Source of the DNA: UBA6522 sp965205045 | GTDB taxonomy: Bacteria; Pseudomonadota; Gammaproteobacteria; Steroidobacterales; Rariloculaceae | Length of the DNA: 64,000 bases | Reading direction: 5' to 3' | Assembly: GCA_965205045.1 (NCBI GenBank) | Contig: OZ242031.1 | Span: 5,456,001-5,520,000, forward strand | Position numbers and translations under genes: made by a program | The notes under the pieces: generated by a model | Told to the model about the DNA's origin: nothing | The model's input: only the letters and a program-made list of their open reading frames with translations | Database searches by the model: none | Part shown: positions 12,297 through 21,119 of the stretch, piece by piece | Layout: every line of letters begins with the position of its first letter | Position numbering within the stretch: position 1 is the first letter of the stretch

Positions 12297-12389
12297 CCTC
12301 CCAGCCTCCTTCGTCATGAAAACATCGAAGGAAACCCCATAATCAGGCGACGGACAATGACGGCTCAAATTGCCCGCTTACCACCGGCA

Positions 12390-12543
12390 GTACATTGGGA
12401 GCGTTATCGATCAGCTCCTGAAGCCAACTTTCATTGATCTCGGATTCGGTACGGTCAAGCGACATCCGCTCAATTTTTTCGACACTCCTGCGAACATCGT
12501 CCTTTCCGACGAGATAGGGGATGCCTGTTCTGATGGCGCTCAT
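12390..12543 (-). pseudogene. N-terminal part of the IS66-disrupted nuclease
   Basis: Begins with ATG at 12543 after an AGGAAA ribosome site and encodes MSAIRTGIPYLVGKDDVRR, then SWLQELIDNAPNVLPV, where the IS66 duplication begins. The helical ELI-x-PNVLPV segment is the usual N-terminus ahead of a PD-(D/E)XK core in such proteins. Together with 8909-9999 it restores a continuous 414-residue protein. Confidence 0.85.
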
Positions 12544-12668
12544 GGTGAATTTCCTGCGAGAACTTGCCAGTGTTCTATGGATGGCATTCGCTGTCGAATA
12601 ATGATTGGGTCAGATCGCATCGGGGCAACAGGACGGAGTTGTGAGCGAAGCGACCATCCCAGAGTCAC

Positions 12669-12833
12669 TTACTCGGCTGCGATCCTCTCCGCGATTGCAA
12701 CCATGCGTTCCACAACATCAGCAAGCACCTTCTGGTATTCGACCCCGTTGTCAGATGGAGCGGAATCGAGCTTGGTGTGTTGGCCCAGATGTTGTTCATG
12801 CTCTGGCCATCGGTCAGGTTTTCCGGAAGCTCA
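12669..12833 (-). other. In-frame extension beyond the TGA of the upstream gene
   Basis: Directly after the TGA at 12831-12833 the same frame stays open for about 53 codons to TAA at 12669. It reads ASGKPDRWPEHEQHLGQHTK and DNGVEYQKVLADVVERMVAI, ending AERIAAE, which looks like ordinary amphipathic protein sequence. Either a nonsense mutation shortened the upstream gene, TGA is read through, or this is a separate short gene whose start is hidden. Confidence 0.45.
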
Positions 12834-13517
12834 CCTGAGGCCCCGCCAAAATCCCATGAGTACCCCCACCACGAAACCGTTCCCATCGGCGCGCCGCCGA
12901 GTTCGCTTCCGCTGCTTTTTCAAGTCGGCGAGGATGCCTCTTTGCCGGCGCTCCAGCCACCGACCGAGGCGGTCGATCTGACGTGGCGACTCAAACTGCA
13001 GACTCAGCGTCAGCGTTCCACCCGCAGAGGGCAGACCTCGGCGCTTAATGAAAGCGGCCGGATCGTCGTGCAAGTTCACCATGTCGTCGAACCATTGGCG
13101 AATCTGACACAGAATCTCCTTGTAGATTTCGACCAGTAGGGTCCAGCCTTCGAAGTCCTCCCCGCTTGGCCTGAGGCTGCGAAGCTCGTCATAACCATCG
13201 AGAATGGCTTCCACCTCTGTGTTCAGGCGTCTCGAAACCTCGCGGAAGTAAGAATCCGGCGCAGGGGGCGCCTGATCGTGGAATTCGACTATCGCGTCGG
13301 TCGCCCGCGTCACATGAGTGGCAGAAAAATCCAGGTGGCTGGTGACAAGATCGACAATGTCGTAAGAAGTACTCATCTTGAACGGGGTCGCGTCCATTCG
13401 CGCGTTCAACATCGCGACCATCCGGCGAAATTCCTCGACGAGCAGAATGATCGGTCGAGGGAGCGCCACCTCCACTCGCTGATCGGCTACTTTCACGCTC
13501 CGGTACTCCGCATTCAT
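12831..13517 (-). CDS. Conserved-looking hypothetical protein upstream of the nuclease
   Basis: A 228-residue, mostly helical soluble protein not recognised by family. It has a run of charged helices (PIILLVEEFRRMVAMLNARM, VEAILDGYDELRSLRPSG) and ends in a strongly basic segment (LKKQRKRTRRRAD) before a hydrophobic GFVVGVLMGFW. It lies upstream of and co-directional with the disrupted nuclease gene. The two may have formed a two-gene unit, conceivably a defence or stress module, but nothing in the sequence proves that. The frame stays open past its TGA (see 12669-12833). Confidence 0.6.
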   Translation of the reverse strand: MNAEYRSVKVADQRVEVALPRPIILLVEEFRRMVAMLNARMDATPFKMSTSYDIVDLVTSHLDFSATHVTRATDAIVEFHDQAPPAPDSYFREVSRRLNTEVEAILDGYDELRSLRPSGEDFEGWTLLVEIYKEILCQIRQWFDDMVNLHDDPAAFIKRRGLPSAGGTLTLSLQFESPRQIDRLGRWLERRQRGILADLKKQRKRTRRRADGNGFVVGVLMGFWRGLR

Positions 13518-13675
13518 CGCCTCGCATCCATAACCATGAAATTTCTGAACCTCACCGCTTCGAGATCATCGCACCGGCAATCCGTTGACTTGAGCCCCGT
13601 AGAGCAAGCTGATGGTTCCGACAAACTCCAACCCTCTCCCTACTTTATCCGTGGAACGAGCAGTTCACGAAGCCC

Positions 13676-13789
13676 ATGAACTTCGACTACGGAGGCGATC
13701 TGAGGCTTGAAGTCCGTCCCGTCCATCTGCACGACGAGAACAAGGCCGTGTTCGGCGATGCGGAGGACATTGAAACGGTCCCAGCCTAA
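13676..13789 (+). CDS. Small ORF or C-terminal gene remnant
   Basis: A 37-codon ORF MNFDYGGDLRLEVRPVHLHD... ending DAEDIETVPA, acidic and protein-like. The open frame extends upstream to a TGA near 13610 and includes YPWNEQFTKP, so it may be the tail of a decayed gene rather than a true small gene. No ribosome site precedes the ATG. The rest of 13518-13882 shows nothing else convincing. Confidence 0.3.
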   Translation: MNFDYGGDLRLEVRPVHLHDENKAVFGDAEDIETVPA

Positions 13790-13882
13790 GCGTGCCACAC
13801 CGGCGCATCGCGCCGCCCCGCAGTCGCGGAAGGAACAATGCGCGGACACAAAATCAATGAGTTACGCATGTTCCATACAAGG

Positions 13883-14068
13883 TCAAACCGGAGGAACGCC
13901 TAGATCGCGGCAGATCTTTCGGGCCAACAAATTGCTGATCTCGGTGTGCCGCGGCACTGCGGAGCGCCGGTTCAATTCCGGGTTAAACCACCAAGAGTGT
14001 CGGGCGCCTTCACGCAATTGTTCGCAGCCATGTTTGCGCAGGTGGCGGATGAGCTGAGAACGCTTCAA
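13883..14068 (-). CDS. hicA: HicA-type mRNA interferase toxin
   Basis: A 61-residue protein of the HicA/YcfA family with a dsRBD-like fold. MKRSQLIRHLRKHGCEQLRE is followed by GARHSWWFNPE, where His24 is the expected catalytic residue. The C-terminal HTEISNLLARKICRDLGV is also typical. HicA cleaves mRNA and tmRNA when not bound by HicB. Its start overlaps the hicB stop by 4 bases, giving the antitoxin-first order hicB-hicA. Confidence 0.9.
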   Translation of the reverse strand: MKRSQLIRHLRKHGCEQLREGARHSWWFNPELNRRSAVPRHTEISNLLARKICRDLGVPPV

Positions 14069-14277
14069 ACAGACACTCGTTCTTCCGTGTACTCACCGCC
14101 CGTTGCCCGGATGGCTTCCTCGCGACTCATTCCAAGTGCTTCTCCAAGCGTAATCCTGAGCGTCTCCAGAAGCTCCTCGCGCGTGCGCTCCTGGCAGTTC
14201 ACACCGGGAATCTCGGCGAACCAGCCGATCCACCAATCCCCGTCCTGCCTGGTGATTGCCGTATACGTGTTGGCCAT
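14065..14277 (-). CDS. hicB: HicB-type antitoxin
   Basis: A 70-residue HicB-like protein (degraded RNase H fold): YTAITRQDGDWWIGWFAEIP then GVNCQERTREELLETLRITL. It is the short form and lacks a clear C-terminal DNA-binding domain, so autoregulation may depend on the complex. It is co-transcribed with hicA and likely neutralises it. Confidence 0.9.
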   Translation of the reverse strand: MANTYTAITRQDGDWWIGWFAEIPGVNCQERTREELLETLRITLGEALGMSREEAIRATGGEYTEERVSV

Positions 14278-14302
14278 CGCTCTCGTCCTCGATCGCCAGC
14301 GA

Positions 14303-15016
14303 TCAGAGCGGTCTGATCCGAATATTCCTGAACCGGATCAGCCCGCCATTGTTCTGGAACGCGATGGGGCCGCTGGCGTGGGTGTCGTCCTCGAGGTCGG
14401 CGGTGAGCGTGCCGCTCACGCTCGCGGTGATGCGGTTGCCCTGCGCGGTGATCTCGTACGTGTTCCACTGCTCCTCGGTCAACACTTCAGCCATCGGCGG
14501 CTGATGCCCCACGATCGAACCCGTCCGGTTGTCCGGGTTCTCGTTGGTGTCGAAGATGTTGAGCTCGTAGCCGCCCATGGCGCTGATCGCCTGGGGGTCT
14601 CCATTGCGGATGAAGATGCCGCTGTTGGAGTTGGCGCCCGGCCAGAATTCCGCTTGGAGCACGAAGTCCGTGTAGTGCCCCCGGGTGACCAGGAACGAGC
14701 CCATGTACCCGTCGGCTTCCACGTAGTCGTCAATGATGTTCCACTCGGCGTCGCCGACGGCATTGAAGGAAGTCAGGTCATGCCCGGCAAAGAGAATGGC
14801 CCATTCGGGCTCGCTCAGCAGGGACGCCTGTGTCGTAGTCTGGGCAATCGTCTCCGAGGCCTCCGGTTCGGCAACTTCGGGCATTGCCACGGAAGACCCG
14901 TTTTCGGCGGCCGCCTCGGCGGCCGGTTCGTCACTCGCCGGCATTTCTCCGGAAGGCTCGCAGGCCACGAGAAAGAATCCGGACAGAAAAAGCAAAGCGG
15001 TTCGCGAATAAATCAT
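14303..15016 (-). CDS. DUF1080 (3-keto-disaccharide hydrolase-like) lipoprotein
   Basis: A 237-residue lipoprotein. The signal sequence ends in a lipobox FLVAC with the cysteine near residue 19, then an acidic Ala/Glu-rich linker to about residue 65. The concanavalin-like DUF1080 domain follows, with GSFLVTRGHYTDFVLQAEFW, NSGIFIRNGD and the terminal GGLIRFRNIRIRPL. Relatives bind or hydrolyse glycans at the cell surface. The start at 15016 gives the best signal peptide; the longer frame adds 13 unlikely residues. Confidence 0.88.
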   Translation of the reverse strand: MIYSRTALLFLSGFFLVACEPSGEMPASDEPAAEAAAENGSSVAMPEVAEPEASETIAQTTTQASLLSEPEWAILFAGHDLTSFNAVGDAEWNIIDDYVEADGYMGSFLVTRGHYTDFVLQAEFWPGANSNSGIFIRNGDPQAISAMGGYELNIFDTNENPDNRTGSIVGHQPPMAEVLTEEQWNTYEITAQGNRITASVSGTLTADLEDDTHASGPIAFQNNGGLIRFRNIRIRPL

Positions 15017-15481
15017 GATGTCCTCCCTCCAGGTCCGCGCTGAAGTGGTTACCAACTACGGTGCCGGAACGACGTAGAATACACGAGTGTTCGTTTCTGC
15101 ACAGCAACTGAGCCGTTGCAATCGCCGAACCGTCGATAGAGGCGGCGGTAGCGTTTCGACGCACGCAGCGGATGTACAGACTCATCGAAGCGATTTCTGT
15201 CCACATCCGCCTGACGAGCGTCCTCTCGCTGTAACAAAAGTGGCAGTTGGAACGCCAATCTCGTACAGCGCTGAGAAAAAACGATACAACTATATGATTT
15301 TCAATAGAAAAAGAAATTTGACGTTTTTTTGACCAATTTATCTCGAAATGGCACAGCGTCGCGCTATGAGCCCCGCAATCAATGTATTTTCCACAGAGTT
15401 ATCCACAGCATTTGTGGATTCTTTGAGCGGCAGTTATTCGGGTAGAATGCATCGGACCACTTCACGACACGGAATACGTTG
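15017..15481. promoter_or_regulatory. Divergent intergenic region with AT-rich stretch and DnaA-box cluster
   Basis: A 465-bp gap between divergent genes. At 15276-15350 it is unusually AT-rich for this genome (runs of A and T). At 15387-15421 it carries three DnaA-box-like 9-mers: TTTTCCACA (15387-15395), the perfect box TTATCCACA (15399-15407) and the reverse of GAATCCACA (15413-15421). This arrangement resembles an unwinding element beside DnaA boxes, as in an origin, but no dnaA, gidA or parAB gene is in the window. Confidence 0.45.
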
Positions 15482-17680
15482 ATGATATTTCATGCTCGAT
15501 CCAGGAACCGGCCATTTCACTACGGACTGTTTCCCCTGGAAACGCTTCCACGCGACGATGCCGTTACCGCGGTGGAAGCCGGGACGCCCCCCAAGTCTGC
15601 TCCGGAGAGAATTTCCAACGGCGCCGATCTCGCCCATGTGGCCGACAACTACAGATCGATTCTCGCCCAGTTCGTGAGTGACGAGGTGGCCCCCGATCGG
15701 GCGCCGGTTCCCGACGACCTCCACCGCCGGGCGGCCGACATCAAGGGCAACGCCTATTTCATGGATGCCTCCCAGGTCGGCATCTGCCGGATTCCGGACA
15801 ACGCCTGGCTGACCGGCGCCGAGATAACACCCGACTCCTGCGCCATTGTGATGCTGGTGGAAGACGGCAAGGTTCCGGACAAGCACAATCTGGCTCACGG
15901 CTGGGTGGCCTCCTCGGTCCGTGCCGTCACCGACATGCGCGCCGCCGAAATCGCCGTGGTGGTGGCCGGGCATATCCGTCACATGGGATTCGCTGCGCGT
16001 CCCCACATACGGGGGCATGAAATCCTCGATGCCAAACGGCTGGCAGTGCTCGCCGGGCTTGGCGTGCGTGATGGGGACCGGATCCGCAATCCATATATCG
16101 ACAACTTCTCTATCGCCGTCATCGCCACAAATTACGAACTGGCCACCGACCGCCCCCTGCACGCCAGGGCACTGAAAGCCAGGGGCCTTCGTTACTGGTG
16201 GGGGCTCAATGGGGCCCAGTCGGGCCGCGAGCGGCGCCGGCGCGCGGCGCGGCCGTCGCATTACAGCCGCTATCCCATGGAGACGGTGAAACAGGTCGAG
16301 CGGCCGACCACGCTGATCATCGACGAGGAAGTGCCCCGGGTGCCGAAGCGGGCGGCCTTCTTCGAGCGCGCGCTTCAGGGGGACCTGGGCCCGCGGGCCC
16401 AGAAGGAGCGCAGCCGGTTCTCGTTCAAGCACCCCACGTCCCAGAGCCTTCTCAAGACGATTCGCTCGCTGGTTCCCTACCAGGACGGCGACGCGGCCGC
16501 CGATCCGGATATGGACCGCTACGCGGATCCCGCGGCCAACGCCAGGGCGGTCAAGGCACTGTCCTATTTCCTCGGCGCCGATCTGACCGGCATCTGCGAG
16601 GTGCCGCGCTACGCCTGGCATTCCCACAAGGAAGACGGGCGCCCCATCGAGATGTACCACCGCTACGCCGTGGTCATGCTCATCGACCAGGGATTCGACA
16701 CCATGGAGGGCGCCAGCGGCGACGACTGGATCTCCGGCACCCAATCCATGCGCGGCTACCTGCGCGGCGCGGAGATCGCCGGCGCGATGGCCGACCTGTT
16801 GCGCCGCCAGGGATTCTCCTCCCGCGCCCAGACCAACGCCGACAGCGACGTCCTTCACATTCCCCTGATCCTCTGGGCCGGGCTGGGCGAACTCAGCCGC
16901 ATCGGCGAACTGGTGCTCAATCCGTTCGTGGGCCCGCGCTTCAAGTCCGTCGTCTTCACCACCGACTTTCCCATGGAGGTGGACAAGCCCATCGACTTCA
17001 GGCTGCAGTACTTCTGCAACAACTGCCTCAAGTGCGCGCGGGAGTGCCCGTGCGATGCGATCCCGTGGGGCAACAAGGTGATGTTCAACGCCTACGAGAT
17101 GTGGAAGATCGACGCCGAGCGCTGCGCCCGCTATCGCCTGACCAATTCCAAGGGCGCGGCGTGCGGACGCTGCATGAAGACCTGTCCGCTGAACAAGGTG
17201 GTGGACATGGACGGCCCGCTGGTGACGCGCATGGCCAGTTGGCTCGGCATCAACGCCATGTGGCTGAAGCCGCTGATGGTCCCCATCGCCACCCGGCTGG
17301 ACGACTGGCTGGGCAACGGCAAGCGCAACCCGGCCAAGAAATGGTGGTTCGATCACGAGATCGTCAACGGTGTGGCCACGACGCCGAAGCGGGGAACCAA
17401 TAAACGGGATCTGAGGCTTGGCCGGTACATCGACCCGAATAAACAGAAAATCGCCTATTACAACGCCAACATGATGCCGGCTCCCGATGCGCCCGCAGGA
17501 TCCGCCAAGGTAGACCGAAAGGCGGCAGTGGCGTCCGGCGAGTTGCTGGAGACTCCGGCGGAGGCCGCGGCGCGCGTCGCACGGGGCGGGCCGATGCCGG
17601 AGCACTACATCCCCACTCCACCCGGAGGGATCGATCCGGCCGAGGCCGAGCGCGTCGCCAGTCCGTACAAGGACCCGTAG
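15482..17680 (+). CDS. Reductive-dehalogenase-like iron-sulfur protein with duplicated domain
   Basis: A 732-residue protein with the C-terminal ferredoxin pair of RdhA-type dehalogenases: CNNCLKCARECPCD (about residues 512-525) and CGRCMKTCP (about 560-568). Upstream, the nitroreductase-like cobamide-binding domain appears twice, at about residues 90-245 and 360-500. Each copy has G-x-C-x-(I/V)P-x-x-AW, then AVVML or AIVML, and an AGLG block. There is no Tat signal or RdhB anchor, so it resembles the cytoplasmic, non-respiratory B12-dependent class. The substrate is unknown, perhaps halogenated aromatics. ATG at 15482 is preferred to the adjacent TTG. Confidence 0.8.
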   Translation: MIFHARSRNRPFHYGLFPLETLPRDDAVTAVEAGTPPKSAPERISNGADLAHVADNYRSILAQFVSDEVAPDRAPVPDDLHRRAADIKGNAYFMDASQVGICRIPDNAWLTGAEITPDSCAIVMLVEDGKVPDKHNLAHGWVASSVRAVTDMRAAEIAVVVAGHIRHMGFAARPHIRGHEILDAKRLAVLAGLGVRDGDRIRNPYIDNFSIAVIATNYELATDRPLHARALKARGLRYWWGLNGAQSGRERRRRAARPSHYSRYPMETVKQVERPTTLIIDEEVPRVPKRAAFFERALQGDLGPRAQKERSRFSFKHPTSQSLLKTIRSLVPYQDGDAAADPDMDRYADPAANARAVKALSYFLGADLTGICEVPRYAWHSHKEDGRPIEMYHRYAVVMLIDQGFDTMEGASGDDWISGTQSMRGYLRGAEIAGAMADLLRRQGFSSRAQTNADSDVLHIPLILWAGLGELSRIGELVLNPFVGPRFKSVVFTTDFPMEVDKPIDFRLQYFCNNCLKCARECPCDAIPWGNKVMFNAYEMWKIDAERCARYRLTNSKGAACGRCMKTCPLNKVVDMDGPLVTRMASWLGINAMWLKPLMVPIATRLDDWLGNGKRNPAKKWWFDHEIVNGVATTPKRGTNKRDLRLGRYIDPNKQKIAYYNANMMPAPDAPAGSAKVDRKAAVASGELLETPAEAAARVARGGPMPEHYIPTPPGGIDPAEAERVASPYKDP

Positions 17681-17733
17681 TCAGAAAGTCTGACCAAAGC
17701 GCGGACTGTCTGGAGAGATGGGACCCTGACTGA

Positions 17734-18051
17734 TCAATCGTCGACCTTGCAGTCGTACGGTTCGGGAGACTCGCCGAGTGCCACCCAATAGCCTTCGGCG
17801 ACGGCGGGTCCGGCAACGAACGTGCCCGGATCGCCGGCTTCGGTCATGTGAATGGTTCGCACGATGTTGAACTCATGGCCGAGGATCCTGATCGAATCGC
17901 CGTCATCCACAAATTCGTAGGGATGGGGAGTCGTCATGGCCATCGGCGTCCCCTTGGGTCTGCAGGCCATGGAGGTATCGTCCAGCGCATCCCACGCCGC
18001 CACCGAGGCGGCGGCCGCCTCGGTCAACGGCGGTCGGCTGGTCGAGTGCAC
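17734..18051 (-). pseudogene. C-terminal remnant of a conserved exported-protein family
   Basis: The frame reads GFFRVWSRPAQNVHSTSRPP before the first GTG, then MACRPKGTPMAMTTPHPYEF, GHEFNIVRTIHM and a tail. I recognise this as the C-terminal half of a family of small secreted bacterial proteins (DUF6152-like from memory) that carry an N-terminal signal peptide and an extra domain. Here coding-like sequence continues upstream of the GTG until a TGA just after the symporter stop. The N-terminal half is therefore gone and the piece abuts the symporter gene. Confidence 0.5.
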
Positions 18052-18117
18052 GTTCTGGGCAGGGCGGCTCCAGACCCTGAAAAACCCCCTGTTCTCGGCC
18101 GCCGCGTCCTTTCAGTC

Positions 18118-19686
18118 TCATTTCACGGTTGCAGGACGGCTTGCCAAACCGGATGCCGAGTGTGTTCCAGACAGTTTAGCGAGATCCGTCCGATATTGGG
18201 TTTGCAGAAAATCGGAAGGCCAGGCCAACGACACCACCCAACCCACCACCAGGGCGAACAGGAAGGACGGCGGCATGGTATCCAGCGCGGTGAAGTACGG
18301 CCCCGCCACCTGGAGTTCCTGCAAAACGAACTTGCTGATGATGGTCATCGAAAAGCCCGCCACCATGGACGCGATCGCCGCACGTTCCGTGAATCTCGTC
18401 CAGAACAGCGAGAGGATCATCATCGGACAGAACGTAGCCGCTATTCCCGACCAACCGAAAATTACAAACCAGAATATCGTCCGCTCCGGCGAGAGTATTG
18501 AGATAGTGATTGCCAGGCTCAGCGCCAGCGCCGCCATGGCCAGGGTGACTCTTCGGCACAGCCGCGCCGCGGCAGCATCCCCAATGCCGGGATTCAGCAG
18601 GCGCTCGTAGATGTCGTGGGTCAGCGATCCTGCGGCCATGACCAGCAGCGACGAAACCGTGGACATGATTGCGGCCAGTACCGCCGCCACATACAGGCCC
18701 ACGATCCACGGCGGGAAGGTGTACTCCACCAATTCCGGCAGCACGTCCTGCGCGCCGTTACCGAGTACGGCATCGGGCTGCACTCCCGCTTCGGTAAACA
18801 GGTAGCGGCCGAGTACGCCAATGCAAACCGCAGAGAAATCGACCAGGATAGTAAACACCACCGCCACCCACTTGCCGCGATGGATCTGGTCGTTGCTGCG
18901 GATCGCGATCAGCCGCGCGAAAACCTGGGGCGATCCCAGGAAACCCAGACCGATCGCCGCCATGCCGACCGCCAGGCAAACGTTCATCAAGGTCAGTCCG
19001 CCGGCGCCCCAGAAGCTGACCAATCCGGGGTCGATCGCCTGCAGACCCCCGTAAATGGCCCCCGAGTTGCTCAGGGAAAGGAACGCCACGACCGGCAGCA
19101 TCACCAGGCAAAGCAGCATCACAGAACCCTGGAACATGTCGGTCCACGCGGCGGCCAGGAAACCGCCGGCCACGCAATAGGCGGTCACCACCATGAAGCC
19201 CACGATGGCGCCCACCAGGTAGTCCCAATCCAGGAACGAGGCGAAGGCGGACCCGGTGGCGTCGATTTGTGCGGAGATGTAGATGAGCACGAAGAAGCAC
19301 AGCGAGATCGCCGAGATCACGCGCAGGGTGTGGGTGGACGACCTGAAGCGGCTGACCAGATAGTCGATCACCGTCATCGACTCGTAGCGGTCGGTCAGCC
19401 GCTTGAATCGCGGCGCCATCAGGAACCAGGCCACGGTGACGCCAAAGACTTCGCCCACCACGATCCAATAGGCGGAAAATCCCACCATGGCGCCCATCCC
19501 GGTCAGGCCCAGCAGCAGCCAGGCGGATTCCCCTGTCGCCTGGGCGGAGAAGGCCGCCACCCAGAAACCGAGCCGCTTGCCGCCAACCACGAAATCGCTC
19601 ATGTTGCGGATGCGCCGCGCAGCGAGCCAGCCAAGCACGACCAGCACGCCGAAATACATGGCGATCATTGCGTATTTTTCGAACAT
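18118..19686 (-). CDS. Sodium:solute symporter (SSS family, PutP-like)
   Basis: A 522-residue integral membrane protein with about 13 hydrophobic segments. The N-terminus MFEKYAMIAMYFGVLVVLGW, the FVVGGKRLGFWVAAFSAQAT sodium-site region and SPQVFARLIAIRSNDQIHRG place it with proline/pantothenate-type SSS transporters. MSTVSSLLVMAAGSLTHDIY is the Na2-site helix. Substrate is likely an amino acid or osmolyte such as proline, but this is not decidable from sequence alone. Confidence 0.92.
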   Translation of the reverse strand: MFEKYAMIAMYFGVLVVLGWLAARRIRNMSDFVVGGKRLGFWVAAFSAQATGESAWLLLGLTGMGAMVGFSAYWIVVGEVFGVTVAWFLMAPRFKRLTDRYESMTVIDYLVSRFRSSTHTLRVISAISLCFFVLIYISAQIDATGSAFASFLDWDYLVGAIVGFMVVTAYCVAGGFLAAAWTDMFQGSVMLLCLVMLPVVAFLSLSNSGAIYGGLQAIDPGLVSFWGAGGLTLMNVCLAVGMAAIGLGFLGSPQVFARLIAIRSNDQIHRGKWVAVVFTILVDFSAVCIGVLGRYLFTEAGVQPDAVLGNGAQDVLPELVEYTFPPWIVGLYVAAVLAAIMSTVSSLLVMAAGSLTHDIYERLLNPGIGDAAAARLCRRVTLAMAALALSLAITISILSPERTIFWFVIFGWSGIAATFCPMMILSLFWTRFTERAAIASMVAGFSMTIISKFVLQELQVAGPYFTALDTMPPSFLFALVVGWVVSLAWPSDFLQTQYRTDLAKLSGTHSASGLASRPATVK

Positions 19687-19945
19687 GAGCGGCGCCTGTG
19701 CAGGAGTTCGGCCGATGATAGTGCTTGCGGGAATGCGTTCGCCAGCTTGTAGGCCATAACCCTCGCAGGCTTCGCGGTGCCGCTCCTTGCGCGTTGCTTT
19801 GCCGACGCGGTGACTGAAACTCTGAGGGAGCCAAAGCCGAAAGTGGTGTCCAGATGAGTTGAGACATCCGCGCGGGGAGACTACGCTCTACCCGCATTCG
19901 CGCGGTTCATTAACGACGACCGCAAATCAGGAGACCAATCAACCC

Positions 19946-20545
19946 ATGCAGCAGGAAATGAACCTTGTCAGGTGGCTATTCAATCCGTTCGTCCGTATCG
20001 CCGGAACGAGCTCACTTTCAGTGGGACTGGGCGCCATCGTCCTTGGCGGCCTTGTCGCCGCCGCGGTCGGAATCCGGTTCGACGGACTGCTCGACATGCA
20101 CTTCGTGGGACCCGTTCCCCTGTGGTTGCCGGTCCTGGAGGGAATGTTGAACTGGATCGTGATTTCGGCGCTGATCGCTGGTGTCGCGCGGGTATTCGGC
20201 GGCGGCAGCGGCGTTCGACTGATCGACATTGCCGGTACGCAGGCCATGGCGCGTGCCCCCCTGATACTGTCTGTAGCGATCTGCAGCCTGCCGTGGATCC
20301 GCAATTCTCTGGCCGAATTGGCATCCTCGCTCCAGGATTCGGGCCTTGCCGCACCGGACCTGGACCCCGGAGTCCTCGTCGGCAGCCTGATCATGATGGC
20401 CGGCATCGCCTGGATGATCGTGCTGATGTGGAACGCCTTCTCCGCTTGCTGCCACATCAAGGGCGGGCGGGGAATTGCGCTGTTTGTCGGGGCGGTGGTG
20501 ATTGGGGAGGTGATCACCAAGGGGATGGTGGTGCGTCTTTTGTAG
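19946..20545 (+). CDS. Yip1-family integral membrane protein
   Basis: A 199-residue protein with about five hydrophobic helices and the general plan of bacterial Yip1 domain proteins. Conserved-looking features are WLFNPFVRIAG near the N-terminus, VARVFGGGSGVRLIDIAGTQ in the loop, ARAPLILSVAIC and a C-terminal ALFVGAVVIGEVITKG helix. Role unknown. The start at 19946 follows a CAGGAG-type site; upstream codons look non-coding. Confidence 0.7.
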   Translation: MQQEMNLVRWLFNPFVRIAGTSSLSVGLGAIVLGGLVAAAVGIRFDGLLDMHFVGPVPLWLPVLEGMLNWIVISALIAGVARVFGGGSGVRLIDIAGTQAMARAPLILSVAICSLPWIRNSLAELASSLQDSGLAAPDLDPGVLVGSLIMMAGIAWMIVLMWNAFSACCHIKGGRGIALFVGAVVIGEVITKGMVVRLL

Positions 20546-20591
20546 ATTGTCGAGTACTACAATTACGAATCTTGCCGACGAAAAATTTGCC

Positions 20592-21119
20592 ATGCCAACT
20601 CGCTCCACCCTCCCCTACGAAATGGGTAACGCTGGCGACCTTCTCAAGCACGGAGTCCTTGCAGAGTTTGTCCTGTGGCGCCGCGCCCAGCGAGCCCCCA
20701 TTCGGTTTCTCGACCTTTTCGGCGGCGAACCGTATGACGACGGCGTGCCTAATGAAGTCGTGAGGCGCGTAACCGCGCTCACGGATTTTGCCCTCTACGA
20801 GCTGCAGTCCGATCTTTCAAGGGGCCGCTACTACGGCAGCGGCAAGTTACTCCAGCGTCTCGCCGAGCGGGAGAGCGACAGCCTCATATCGGTCTTTGTC
20901 GCCGACCGCGATGACCAACGCCGGAAACGACTGCGCGAGTCGGGATTGCGAATGCTGAGCGAAGCCTTTCCCGATGTCGATATCGAATTGTACGATGCCT
21001 ACGAGGCTCTTGGGAGCATCGTGTCCGGCACCAGAGCCGGTGACCTCGCGTTGATCGACCCGTTGTTGTCTCTCACATTATTCCGGCAGGTATTTCCCGG
21101 ATTATTTCGGCAGGGCTGA
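20592..21119 (+). pseudogene. RlmJ-like SAM methyltransferase, truncated by transposon
   Basis: The first 157 or so residues (EMGNAGDLLKHGVLAEFVLW, RFLDLFGGEPYDDGVPNEVV, VADRDDQRRKRLRESGLRML) resemble the fold of RlmJ-type 23S rRNA A2030 methyltransferases, whose GNHADVLKH motif is mirrored by GNAGDLLKH. The protein runs to GDLALIDP, just where the catalytic DPPY-type motif is expected. It then enters the transposon end at 21064, which supplies the last 18 codons and stop. The catalytic motif and C-terminus are lost and no continuation lies beyond the transposon. Confidence 0.65.

Larger units (their letters stand above)
10000..12381 (-). mobile_element. IS66-family insertion sequence, complete
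   Basis: A 2382-bp element with the standard IS66 set tnpA-tnpB-tnpC on the minus strand. The ends are inverted repeats starting GTAAGCGGGCAA at both termini. It is flanked by an 8-bp direct repeat CACCGGCA (9992-9999 and 12382-12389), the duplication size expected for IS66. All three genes look intact, so the element may be active. It sits inside a nuclease gene, in the same orientation. Confidence 0.95.

Noticed and set aside
13640..13849. 69-codon minus-strand ORF next to hicA
   Set aside because: The opposite strand over the same bases reads as better protein (FDYGGDLRLEVRPVHLHD), so this ORF is probably its shadow.
15434..17605. 723-codon minus-strand frame opposite the dehalogenase-like gene
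   Set aside because: Antisense shadow: His/Gly/Val-rich composition, while the plus strand has clear iron-sulfur motifs.
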